22,027 bases of DNA from the NCBI GenBank assembly GCA_019648995.1, contig BLXT01001968.1:188354-210380 (forward strand), written 5' to 3'. The translations under genes and the position numbers were made by a program. The notes below the pieces were generated by a model, which saw only the letters and a program-made list of their open reading frames with translations, was not told the DNA's origin and did no database searches. Below are positions 1-9,344 of this stretch, in pieces. Each line of letters begins with the position of its first letter. Position 1 is the first letter of the stretch. Source of the DNA: Plakobranchus ocellatus (taxonomy: Eukaryota; Mollusca; Gastropoda; Plakobranchidae).

Positions 1-295
1 CTGAATAAAATAATGTATATCTAAAACATTTTGTCAAAAAAGAAGCTTTTATAACTTAAAAGTAAATATTCATTTTAAAAGATAGGTAAAAGAAAAACTA
101 CAGGCCTGCTTTAAACGCATTTTTCTTTGATTCTCTATGGCTAGTTATAGGACATGAAAGTAAATTGCAAAAGAAGGACTGAGAGAAGCAAACTGAATTA
201 ATGAAACTTTGTGTTGCATATATAGACATATAAGTTTCAATCAGAAACGCTTCTCATTGTTAGCACTATTTAATATAAACAATTATCTCACGCAG
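1..295 (+). other. Intron upstream of the first in-window exon (partial)
   Basis: AT-rich DNA ending in the acceptor at 287-295. I see no coding exon or promoter in it; it is read as the 3' part of an intron whose donor lies outside. Confidence 0.6.
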
Positions 296-434
296 CCTTT
301 GGATTCCGCTCGCAAGGTCATTGCTACGAAAAAAGCGAATGGAGAAGCCGCTCATCTGAGTTGCCTGGAGATGGATGGGCACAGACTCATTTGTGCTGGC
401 TCCAAGAACGTTCACATCCTCATCAGAAATAGAG
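296..434 (+). CDS. Ligase-like gene, exon A (motif I and Ia)
   Basis: The acceptor is ctcacgcag at 287-295 and the donor is AGAG|GTAGTG at 434/435. The reading frame starts in phase 0 and ends in phase 1. The exon encodes the KANGE lysine motif (K13 codon at 332-334) and GSKNVHI. An in-frame ATG at 209 exists, but the 29 codons before the acceptor look like intron, so the true start is probably an exon off the left edge. Confidence 0.85.
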
Positions 435-3400
435 GTAGTGATCTAACCTTAGCTTTTGGAATAAGACAAGTAAAAAAATATCCCAAAACTTTATTAGTAG
501 AACCTTCAGTGATTTTTTTCTTTGCATTACCTGTTATTACCTTTGTTTTTTTTAATGAGGGACTTTTGTTTTAAATTATTTGATGCTGATATCGTTACTG
601 TATATGCGACAGCTTCTTAAAAAAAAATTATTACAAATGTGGTTGAAAGTCTTTTCCCCATTGTTGGTGGATGTTTTGTGAAAATGAGATTTTCTTTTAC
701 AACTTAAGTATTCAAAGGTTTTTATACCTATCCATTGTCTTTAAATACAACATGAAGATAGCAACTATTGGATTGAACCCTCAGGTGACATAGCTTGTTA
801 CAGGGGAGATCGGTACAGAATCGCTGCAGAAGTTTGTCACTCAATTATGGACAATTTGGAAGAAATGGAGACTGTGCAGAGAGATAGGTGAGTAAAAAGC
901 TCACGCCTCAACAAAAGTGTGGAAAATAATATCCACTTTTTTATAGTGATAATGCTGTTTTGGTGCGGACAATAAGTATGTTCATTACTTAAAGATTTTA
1001 AAAAGGGGAAAAAATGTTTGAGCTGACACCCTTACTTCCTTGTAATTTAGTACCAGTGGATATGAAAGATCAGTTCTAATACAACTGCGCATCTGGATAG
1101 AATGGATGATAATGAAAATTGATAATTCTACAAAAAAATGTAGTAGCTTTCAAGAAAATTTATTTGTCTAACATTACTGTATATTATGGTAGATTGGGTT
1201 AAAACAATGTACCTGAGCAAATGCAGATTAACATGTTGGCTTGCCTGACAAAGTATGAATGATACACTAAAAACAACATTGATAGGGAAAGTAAAACAGT
1301 CTCAATGCAAACAGATTTTAACCTTTTGGTTATGGGATAACATTTTTTTTTTTAATGCCAGCAAAATATCAAGGTGAACATTAAATGTCAAAGGAAGTAG
1401 AACTGTGCTCTTATGCTGCTCAAATATATTTCAATGGTTATCGTCCAATGCTTTTCTTAACCTTTTTGTCACTCACAATTAAAAGCCTCAATCATGGCCC
1501 ACTGCATCTGCAGGTTTAATATGTTCCTGGACTTTGACTAAGTGAAGAAGTAAACACGTTTAACATAGAGCGGGGCATGAGATTGTGACACCATCAGCCT
1601 GTTATCTTAGAATGCCTATCAGATGCTGCAGGTGCCACTGCATCACGTTTGCAATAGAGAGATTAAAAAAAACTTTGTTTTTTTAATGAACTTTGTACCT
1701 TTCAGGCTTCTGGACTTCTTGATTGCCACCAGACTCACAGCTGTCTTTGAAATCTTGGCACCTAATCACCAACATGTTGAAGATCTCTCCTACTTAAGCA
1801 AGTAAGGCATTTTTTTATATCCTTGATTACTGATCTTAACTCATGGGCAATAGGTAATGGTAGCATGTCATTGAAGGCATCTGAGGAAAAAGCTTGAGAA
1901 GTAAGAAAAAGAAATCATGAAAAATCATTAGTCCCATATGCCGTATCTTTAGTACTGAAAACAGTTTTAGAAGAAAAAGGCATTCATAAAAAGGGAAACA
2001 AGAAGGAAGAATTACTAGATTGTTGCCTCCATTGCATTAAAAAAAATGCAACAAACCTACCATAGCTCATGGTGAACAACCTAGCGTAATGAGCACAGTT
2101 TTTAAAACCTCAATTTTTTTATCCCGTTGCCACAAACATCAGGAAAACAGTACATCGGGAGCTTTTTTTTTTTTTAGTGTTCCCCTTTTCATTAATTAGA
2201 AAATTTTGTTTTTTCAATGTTGCAATTGCTTTAGAAGAAAATTAGAACTATGGGCCATAAAATTAATCAATGTAGCTTGGAAAGTTTGCAAGTGAGTTTT
2301 GCACTAAATGTTGACTATTATTCCAAACTATTTTTACAGGCCTGTGGTGCAGTTTATCACTTGGACAAGCACAGAGCTGGAGCCTGACGCAGACCAGATG
2401 TTATGCACAGTTCCACCTCATTTGGGCATAGAGGCGAGTTATGAGATTTTGAATACACTTTTACACATTTTTTTATCTGTAGGTGTAGCAAAAGTTTACT
2501 TTATGCCCATTCTCACTGTTTTGTAACTGGATCTACTAAGTTGGATGTTACAAAGAAACTCTATCTAGTTTTCCCTACAGCAAAGTTTAAGGGTTAAAAT
2601 TGCAGATTCAACAATACAATTTGTAACTCATTTGGTCTGATCTCAAAACATGTAAAGCCTGTTCTTGAAGGAACAGAAAAACCCGTCCTGCTGCATATTC
2701 TTTCCTCCTTTTTGTACTTTTTTTTGACTATCAGAGGTGGGAATATGAACTACTCCTTTTATATTATCTCTAACAATTAAGTTTTCAAGAAAAGAAAATA
2801 TTTTTTAATATGTATTTTTTTATTCATTTGTATATTTTTTTCTTAAACTAAAACGGTGTGATTAACAATACAGAATTTGACATAAAATAGGGAAATTCAT
2901 TTTTGTTTATAATTATTTTTTCTCCCAGTTGGCTCGTGCATTTGGTTTGCAAACAGTGGACTATGAGACTATTCCTGTGGTGGAGGTGAAGGCAAGAATG
3001 AAAATGGTGAGGTTGCTCGTAATGAAAAGCCTAAAAGATTACACAAGCAGTCTCTCCAAAGAATGTTCTGTTGATATCAGAAAGAGATGCAGGCTGACTT
3101 TCCTCATTTGCATCAATCGCATCATAACTTTCCTAGGAATGGTTGCCTTATTTTAGTCTAAAGTTAGGAGAGCAACGTGTCCAAAACAGGATTACATAAT
3201 TGTTCCATTTTTTTTTTCTAAAAATGGATGTGGTTTGGCAGGCAACAAGAAAGAATCAATCATAAGTCCCATTTTTTGCCATATTGAATTATGAGCATGA
3301 TGTGAAAACTTACAATGTACATTGTCCATAAGGATAAAATATCTTATGAATATCTTCATCCTAGTTATGAAAAAAGATATGTGGGTTTGAATCTTGATCT

Positions 3401-6400
3401 TTTAGCCCCCCCCCCCAAAAAAAAGGAAAAAAATTTAAAAGCTTTGAAGCAAAAGCATTCACAGCAACTTGTGACTAACTTGCTGTTTTGCTCACTTTTG
3501 ATTTGCTGTTTTACCCAATTCACAAGTTAATAATCTCTCATGATTTTAATAGCAAACAGCATTAGAGGCAAACCAAAAAGCTTGGTCTCTTAATAGATGT
3601 TGAGCCCTTAGAATCCCTCATGTGTCTTAACAAATACATGCCTAGTCAATAGTAGTCCAAAAAAATTATTTCTTGATTTCAAGACTTTTTTCAGTGATCT
3701 TTTTATAATAATAGAAAATCCACCAAAGAAAGGAACAGTCTGGGTGAAAGTGAAGTCCTATAGGGATAAGCCGCAGAACCTTTTTCTTTAGGCCTTTGAG
3801 TATCTTACAAAAAACATTTTTGATTCTTTAACCTAACTCAATTCTGCTCTTTTAATTGAATGGAGGAAAAAATGTGACTCAATATCTTGCATCAGCTGAG
3901 AAATGTGATTAATGCTTTTTTTCTCTTTTGTGTGTGTTTAAAATTGAACTACAACTTACACAGATCCGTCAAGGCTACCAGTATGAGGGCGAAGTTCTGT
4001 ATTTCCTGGACAGCAGAAACAGAGTGATGGGCCTCCTCAAGAAAAAGACTATCTGGTAGGTTTCATCTTTATCCTTTATTTGAGTTCAGTCTGATTAGTA
4101 TTTGATTTTCTTAACAATAACATGCTGTAAGTGTTCTGTTACTTGATCAATTTTTTGATTCACAAGGTCTGTTACTATGATGTGACTATGCTAGCTCAGG
4201 ATGAATCACTGCTTAGACAACAGGCCTATCCTTTTTGTTGTGTCTTTGCTCCTTCTTTCAGGTTGATCACAATTTTTTTATTTATCAAAAGTTATTTTTA
4301 TTTATCAAACGTCTCCTAATTTCCAGAAAAGGTCAAAGAAAGAGAATGTTATTTTTCTGTTCTATATAGATATAAAATTATCAGAAAGTGGACTTCCAAA
4401 TGCTTTTGCATTTCCTCCTGTTAATCAACTCTTGTTATTAACTCTTTCTTCACATCTCTTTTTGGAAATATGACTTTTCTTTGCATTAAACCCATTCTTT
4501 ATCTGTTTTTTTTTTCATTTCTTATCCTTCTTTCACCTCTGCGGTCACATCCCCTCTTCCCCTCCTTCCACCTTTCATCTTCTATTCTTTTATGTCTTTG
4601 CCTCCTGTGTTGTTTTTTCACTTCCACCTTAGCATTAGCCACCGATAGTTAAGGTGGTATATAAATATGTCATGATTATAACTTATGCAGGATCCATGAT
4701 ATCAAATATTCTAGCCATGTTTGCCGCTTTTTTTTGTTCAGGATTGGAAATGTGGAAACATTACATACTTTTCATGTATATGTAATGTATTTGTCATGTA
4801 ATCAGATAGGACTATGGTTATCAACTAAAAAACTGAATTTTTTTACAGGTGTAATTTGTTATTCCAATTTTGCTCCTATGAAAACAGCAAAATAAAAATA
4901 TTTGATCCTGTGGTCGACAAATGAGAAGAATTTTGTATTGACAAATCTATTGTCAAATACCATGATGTTGTTTAGAAAAAGTTAACTCCTTATTATATGT
5001 GTGACGTGAGGAAAAGCAAGCTGTGTTATGTCTCTGTCTATGGCCGGAGTTCTCCTATTCCTTTAGAATATTTATATATAATGACCATTTTATCAATATC
5101 AGCCAACTTAACTTCCTCAATCCCAGGTACATTATCTGCAGAGCTATCAGAGAAAAAGCCCGCAATGCAGGGGGTTCTTTCATGAAAGACCGAGGATCTT
5201 TTTCCATTCAGAAATCTGAAAATCAAGTGAGAATTGAATCTTATGCTTTTATTTTTACGCATTTGTACAATGTAACTAAATTTTAATCCCGCAAGAATGG
5301 ACCAGAACTCCAAAGTAAGAGACTTTGTTTCCTCCTTGCTTTTACAAAAAAAAAAATTGAGTAGACATAAGTTACTGTTAATGGAGTGCCTTGAAAGATG
5401 TTTTCTTTTAATATATATATTTCTAGCACCCTCAGCTTGATATCTACAGAGAGGGTGTTGTTTTACCTCTTTTTTTTTGCATAGGTTACGTTAGCCTCTC
5501 TGTTTGAGGGACAATGAAACTGAGACAAGAGAAAACTGAGGAAAAAAGATTGTGTAATGTTGTCCATAGATTTGAATTAAGAAAATCAAATCTACTTTTT
5601 TTGGATTAAAAGGTTGACTTCAAGAAAGCAAAACAGAAGACAAAATAGGAACTTCTTGAGAACTTTGATATATGAGAAATTTTAATTATCAGACTTAGTG
5701 CTTTTGATGTCCTCATTGTAGGTATTTGTGCTTTGCTTTCACACAAAATACATGTGAGAAATTTGAAATTTTGCTGCCTTTTGAAAATTATCTATAGAAA
5801 ACGAGATTTGAACTGGAACTAAAACTTGAATGAAAGCCAAGTTACAATCCTTCATCACAAATTGTCCATGGAAACCTCTCTTTATTTTTTTTTTTTATGT
5901 CAGTATGACCTTTGGTAAAGGACAAGGTTGTTTCAAAAGTCTTGTCTTTATACAATTCCCAAGTAGAAGATTTAAATTGAAAAAAATGACAAAGAGCAAG
6001 ACTTAAGTTTACTGGGAAACCCATATACCACAACAGCATCCCTCTAGCTAAACTTTAATTTTTTAGAACAAGAGCCATTGTTTTCTGCAAGCCCAGGTTT
6101 TTTACTCTGATAGTTATAGCAACAGTAATCCTGGAAAAAGTTCTTAGTCTTTGCTAATTATTTTATTTAGAGAATTTATTTTCATAACTAGATGAAATAA
6201 TATTATATATTTTTATTAATCTTACCATTTTACTAATTTATTTATTTGATTGCAAAATTTTAATTTTACAGTATGTATTTTCATAACTTGATGAAGTAAT
6301 AATATATTTTACTTATTCTATTGCAAGGAAGCATAAAAGCTACGATTCAAAGTGACTTTTTTCCCCCCTTTGAAATAAAGGTTCGTAAAAGGTTGAAAGA

Positions 6401-9344
6401 CATTCAAGGTTGGCTGGGTCTGAGTAATGAAGCTACGTTGCAGTGGGAGGTAAGGTATTTCAATTTTATTTTGGGTCACAAACTGTAGAGTATTTGTGAT
6501 TATATAATTTATTTTTTATTTTCTAAAACTTTAATTTTAGTAAACTGGTTTATTGAATAAAACCCACATGATTTGAGATTTAGAAGACAAAAAATGATAT
6601 GTCTTTTTACTTTCACTGATATAAATTTTGCCAAAAAAATGTCTTCCTTAAAGTTGTGTGTGTCCAAATATAAGTGCCACTTGTCATTTGTATTAAGCTG
6701 TCATTTAAGCTGAATAGAGCCATTAGAAATTGTTAAGGGCTTGAAAGTAAACAAAAATGCCTCTTGCCGTTGTGCAATTATTACTTCACAGCCATGGGGC
6801 TGTTTAATATAATCTTACACCTTTTTGTTTAATGACCATGACATAATGAAATTTTGCATGCTCGCATGGTCGTTGTTCTGGCCTGTTGGCTAGGCCTCCG
6901 CTCATGAAAACTTATCTCCTATATAATGCTTTAGCGTACATATATGCTAAATATGCATTCTTCAAGAGTTATATATGAGAAAGCAACCGAGCGAAGTTGC
7001 AAGTTTGAAGGAGCATAGAATGCATACTGTTGCTACAAAACCGCTATTATTTATTTTTCTTTAAAATGCATATCCCTGCGTTAGTGGTTGTGAAAAAAAA
7101 AATACCCTGCAACTATCTTTCTTTAGTATTTGAACCTCAGACTCTTTCTTAAGACTCTCACAAAGACTAGCGGAAATCCTGGCATATGGTAGTTGCTTTT
7201 TTAAACAATTATCAATAATTGGTAACCGGAGAATAGATTTTGTTGGATCCAAAGTAATCATTGAGTATGCAAATTGGTGAATATCCAGATGACAAAAAAG
7301 TTTGAATAAATTTCCGAAGCAATGACTTATTGTCGCAATCTTAAACATATTTTAGGCTTACTACTTTGTGACACGATAAATATTCAACAATTAATAATCT
7401 TGTGGATTAAAAGAGAGCAATATTATGAATTACTCTAGTTGAACTTATTTTTTTTTTTATCGGTGTAATAGTCAAAGTGCTTTTGTGGATCTCTCATGAC
7501 AACAACAACAACAAAAAAAATAGTAATAAAATAATAATAATAATAATTATGATGATGATGATGATAATACTACTACTACTACTACACTACCACCAATAAT
7601 AATAATAATGAAAATTGACATTTGTATTGTGAAAAGCCATAGTATAACCACGGCTCTATGCATTTTACATACATATTCATGAAAAACATTCTTATGCACA
7701 TATGCAATTCTACAGAGTAATTAAGTAAATCATTCAAACTGGCAAAAAAAGGAAATGCAAATTCTAATATAATTTAATGATTCATCTATTGATTGTATGT
7801 TGGGAGTAGTTACCTCTCCACTTTTGTGCTATTCTTATGTTGAATTTTTTTTCCTTTTTGTTTTTTCCCCGCACAATAGTGTAATATTACATTGGTTCAA
7901 CCCCCCCTTCTTACGCTGTTCTTACAGGAGAAAGAGACCCCCCACCCCTCCAAGGTGTAAGATTATATTTGAACGGCCTCTAGGGTAAAAATGTTTACCC
8001 ACAATTTGAAAGCCTTTTTAAAATAATTTATTGTATTTTGTAATCTATTTAAGTCACAGGAGGTGCTGTTATGGAATGGACATTATACTTTGTTTTTTAG
8101 CTGTGGCGAATCTCTTGTAAATTGGGTATCTTTTCAAATCCAGCCGATAACTCTTGTCATTTTAATTTGTATATGTCTTTTCTATAAATTTTGTCATATT
8201 TGTTGCTTTCTTGATTATCTTCGGCACAGAACTTGGGCATTGCTTTTGTAAAATGGACCATTGAATCTTTGGAGACTAAAAAGATGGGAATGGAAGGCAT
8301 TGCAGATGTGTTTCCTGTTAACTGGTAAGTTCTTAACATTTAGCATACAGGTAGCCTTAATCCATCTTCTGGAATGTTCTCTTATCTTTTTATCCCTTCT
8401 CACAATAATTATGCACTCATACATTATCTATTCAAGAGCCACTCAGATCTGACAAAAGATATTAAATCACTTTTAGTAAAGTTTACTGAATTCAAATCCT
8501 GGTAAACAGCATTTAGATACCTTTTTAGGGCACATTTTTCCTCACCTCATAGTCTGATAAATACAATTACATGATTTCAAATAGTATTTATTCCCAATCA
8601 GCTTCATTTGTGAAGATTTCAGTTTTGTATTTACTTGTGTATCTGTACTTTTTCTTGGGACCAGCCCTGACTCTGGGTCAGTAGTTTTGTGAGAAAGACA
8701 TCAAGGTGTTCTTCTATAAAATACTTTTTTAATGTTTACACTCTTAAACCAACACATATTCAACATAGCTGTACCCAGGCTTTCCCACCTGCGATCATTT
8801 GCTCATTTTGATTGGTTTAAAAAATACGACTCTGTCCCTCTTTTTGATCTTTAATGAGGCATTAGTAATAGGGTTTCATATAAGAAAGTTAAGGAAACCT
8901 GGGTGGGTCTCAGCATTTGTGGTAGGTGATAAAAAGGATTGTTTAGAGTAATAAATATGTGACTGAGGTTTTAAGAAGCTCTAGGAATAATGTTTACATG
9001 TTGTAAATGACCAATTTAAGGTAATTAAGTTGATATCATTGAGTGTGAACAAATGTCAACTTTATCTAAAGTGTCACTTATTCCAATTCCCTATTTGCAT
9101 TCTTTATAATTATAAGCACCATTGAATCTTAGGCCAGCTCTCTCCCATGTGAATAATGACATATTATTTCCAAATTTATCTCTAAAACGAAATAAAATTT
9201 TATTTTTTCATTTTTAGGAAGCGATTTCTTGAAGAGAATGGCCTCTCTGATAAAATTGCTACAGAATTTGTCGAGGAAGAGGAGGAGAAGGATGAAGAGC
9301 ATCTCTGTGCGGCAGCAGAAGCCATAGATGATGACTCCTCTTGA
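296..9344 (+). CDS. RNA ligase-like covalent nucleotidyltransferase, 5'-partial, ten exons
   Basis: Spliced exons: 296-434, 785-887, 1706-1801, 2340-2433, 2929-3006, 3964-4055, 5127-5226, 6381-6449, 8230-8324, 9218-9344. They total 993 nt, 330 codons plus TGA, with every intron phase matching. Numbering from the first in-window residue: nucleotidyl-acceptor lysine motif K13-A-N-G-E17; G35-S-K-N38, like motif Ia; F95-E-I-L-A-P-N101, like motif III of T4 Rnl1 relatives; E178-G-E-V181 as motif IV; K196-K-K-T-I-W-Y202 as motif V. In this superfamily the motif I lysine takes AMP from ATP (or GMP from GTP) and passes it to a polynucleotide 5' end. After motif V come about 130 residues (RKRLKDIQGWLGL, then FVKWTIESL), probably helical, and an acidic tail (EEEEEKDEE) ending DDDSS. 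The start codon lies left of the window. The family resembles an uncharacterised conserved eukaryotic group that I recall, uncertainly, as DUF7920. Ligase fold: confident. Substrate: unknown. Confidence 0.85.
435..784 (+). other. Intron between exons A and B
   Basis: GT-AG intron of 350 nt, phase 1. AT-rich; nothing else recognised. Confidence 0.75.
785..887 (+). CDS. Ligase-like gene, exon B
   Basis: The acceptor is ccctcag ending at 784 and the donor is GATAG|GTGAGT. Phase 1 in and phase 2 out match both neighbours. It encodes residues 48-80 (DIACYRGDRYRIAAEV, then MDNLEEMETVQRD), the stretch between motif Ia and motif III. It is too short and broken by stops outside the junctions to be seen as a long reading frame. 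Confidence 0.85.
888..1705 (+). other. Intron between exons B and C
   Basis: GT-AG intron of 818 nt, phase 2. AT-rich with short A and T runs; nothing else recognised. Confidence 0.75.
1706..1801 (+). CDS. Ligase-like gene, exon C (motif III)
   Basis: The acceptor is tacctttcag ending at 1705 and the donor is AGCAA|GTAAGG. It encodes LLDFLIATRLTAVFEILAPN and on to HQHVEDLSYLS. The F-E-I-L-A-P-N core matches the F-E-x-[IV]-x-P-x-N pattern of motif III in T4 Rnl1-type ligases, whose Glu helps hold the ATP ribose. Confidence 0.87.
1802..2339 (+). other. Intron between exons C and D
   Basis: GT-AG intron of 538 nt, phase 2. AT-rich; a run of about 13 T near 2164. Nothing else recognised. Confidence 0.75.
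2340..2433 (+). CDS. Ligase-like gene, exon D
   Basis: The acceptor is tttttacag ending at 2339. The exon encodes PVVQFITWTS, then TVPPHLGIE. Only a GC donor (GAG|GCGAGT at 2434) keeps phase 0 with the next exon; the nearest GT, at 2438, would shift the frame. Confidence 0.82.
2434..2928 (+). other. GC-AG intron between exons D and E
   Basis: The donor is GAG|GCGAGT and the acceptor ttctcccag. The GC start is required by phase: the exon ends after a whole codon and the next exon begins with a whole codon. GC-AG introns are a known minority class spliced by the major spliceosome and usually have good consensus elsewhere in the donor, as here. Confidence 0.7.
2929..3006 (+). CDS. Ligase-like gene, exon E
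   Basis: The acceptor is ttctcccag ending at 2928 and the donor is AAATG|GTGAGG. It encodes 26 whole codons (LARAFGLQTVDYETIPV to RMKM), phase 0 at both ends, so skipping it would keep the frame. An in-frame GTG-AAG donor-like site upstream (after GTGGAG) could give a slightly shorter form. Confidence 0.8.
3007..3963 (+). other. Intron between exons E and F
   Basis: GT-AG intron of 957 nt, phase 0. Contains a C(11) run followed by an A run at 3406-3424. No further exon seen. Confidence 0.75.
3406..3428. repeat. Homopolymer pair, C(11) then A-rich run
   Basis: An uninterrupted C run directly followed by an A run, intronic. Length is likely to vary or to be misread in sequencing. Confidence 0.85.
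3964..4055 (+). CDS. Ligase-like gene, exon F (motifs IV and V)
   Basis: The acceptor is acttacacag ending at 3963 and the donor is ATCTG|GTAGGT. It encodes IRQGYQYEGEVLYFLD, then RVMGLLKKKTI. EGEV stands for motif IV (usually E-G-x-V) and KKK for the start of motif V; the motif finishes as W-Y across the next junction. Confidence 0.87.
4056..5126 (+). other. Intron between exons F and G
   Basis: GT-AG intron of 1071 nt, phase 2. Holds a strongly pyrimidine-biased tract at about 4432-4632. A 13-base direct repeat built on TTTATTTATCAAA occurs near 4278 and 4298. No further exon supported. Confidence 0.75.
4432..4632 (+). repeat. Pyrimidine-biased tract
   Basis: About 200 nt in which C and T dominate, densest at 4501-4631 (for example cccctcttcccctccttcca). 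It ends in an acceptor-like ccttag. The reading frame over it (Leu/Phe/Ser/Cys) reflects composition, not a protein. Confidence 0.6.
5127..5226 (+). CDS. Ligase-like gene, exon G
   Basis: The acceptor is caatcccag ending at 5126 and the donor is AATCAA|GTGAGA. It completes the Trp of motif V and encodes YIICRAIREKARN to SIQKSENQ. Overlapping reading frames on both strands here are shadows of this exon. Confidence 0.83.
5227..6380 (+). other. Intron between exons G and H
   Basis: GT-AG intron of 1154 nt, phase 0. Contains the 99-bp-spaced direct repeat at 6179-6310. The 65-codon opposite-strand frame at 5842-6039 shows no recognisable family. Confidence 0.75.
6179..6310. repeat. Direct repeat, about 33-35 bp, spaced 99 bp
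   Basis: TTTTCATAACTAGATGAA at 6179-6196 and its continuation to 6213 recur as TTTTCATAACTTGATGAA from 6278 to about 6310. The copies differ by a few substitutions and a two-base indel. The DNA between them is plain AT-rich sequence. Confidence 0.65.
6381..6449 (+). CDS. Ligase-like gene, exon H
   Basis: The acceptor is tgaaataaag ending at 6380 (weak last bases but a pyrimidine run just upstream) and the donor is GGGAG|GTAAGG. It encodes 23 codons, VRKRLKDIQGWLGL to ATLQWE, probably helical. Phase 0 at both ends. Confidence 0.8.
6831..7026. ncRNA. Candidate structured element: cluster of inverted repeats
   Basis: In a less AT-rich part of the intron four inverted repeats follow one another. 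AATGACCATG (6831-6840) pairs with CATGGTCGTT (6865-6874) with one G-U. GGCCT (6880-6884) pairs with AGGCC (6892-6896). TTTAGC (6930-6935) pairs with GCTAAA (6946-6951). TATGCATTC (6952-6960) pairs with GAATGCATA (7018-7026), and encloses TTCAA/TTGAA (6961-6965, 7005-7009) and GCAAC/GTTGC (6983-6987, 6996-7000) around an 8-nt loop. It could be an intronic RNA, a small transposon remnant or chance. I recognise no known RNA family. Confidence 0.3.
7500..7611. repeat. Compound trinucleotide microsatellite
   Basis: Successive runs of CAA, AAT, GAT/ATG, ACT and AAT units, with short interruptions (a CACTACCACC step near 7583). Within the longest intron of the ligase-like gene. Confidence 0.9.
7928..7954 (+). 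CDS. Possible 27-nt cassette microexon (EKETPHPSK)
   Basis: Inside the longest intron of the ligase-like gene a pyrimidine-rich tract ends in tgttcttacag (7917-7927). It is followed by 27 nt with no stop in phase 0 and a donor AAG|GTGTAAG. Both flanking exons are phase 0, so inclusion would add nine residues without a frame shift. Against it: the insert is low-complexity (Pro, Lys, Glu), and direct joining of exons H and I gives a plausible protein. No transcript evidence is available here. Confidence 0.3.
8230..8324 (+). CDS. Ligase-like gene, exon I
   Basis: The acceptor is cttcggcacag ending at 8229 and the donor is AACTG|GTAAGT. It encodes NLGIAFVKWTIESLETKKMG, then IADVFPVN. An opposite-strand reading frame of 60 codons over the same bases is a shadow. 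Confidence 0.83.
8325..9217 (+). other. Intron between exons I and J
   Basis: GT-AG intron of 893 nt, phase 2. AT-rich; nothing else recognised. Confidence 0.75.
9218..9344 (+). CDS. Ligase-like gene, terminal exon J
   Basis: The acceptor is tcatttttag ending at 9217. The exon encodes KRFLEENGLSDKIATEFV, an acidic run EEEEEKDEEHL and a DDDSS end, then TGA at 9342-9344. The last ten bases before TGA are nearly repeated just after it (9346-9355), with a second in-frame stop, TAA, at 9357-9359. Confidence 0.85.

Larger units (their letters stand above)
6450..8229 (+). other. Longest intron (H-I), with hairpin cluster and microsatellite
   Basis: GT-AG intron of 1780 nt, phase 0. It holds nested inverted repeats at 6831-7026, a compound trinucleotide microsatellite at 7500-7611 and a possible microexon at 7928-7954. 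The 95-codon opposite-strand frame at 7061-7348 has no recognisable domain and is taken as chance. Confidence 0.7.

Noticed and set aside
209-295. In-frame ATG upstream giving an N-terminal extension to the ligase-like exon
   Set aside because: The 29 codons look like AT-rich intron, and a good acceptor (ctcacgcag) sits exactly before the conserved-looking part.
5038-5313. 91-codon - strand frame
   Set aside because: It overlaps exon G of the ligase-like gene on the other strand and has no family resemblance.
7530-7560. ATGATGA words resembling a C/D-box snoRNA box C
   Set aside because: They belong to the trinucleotide microsatellite; no matching D box or terminal stem.
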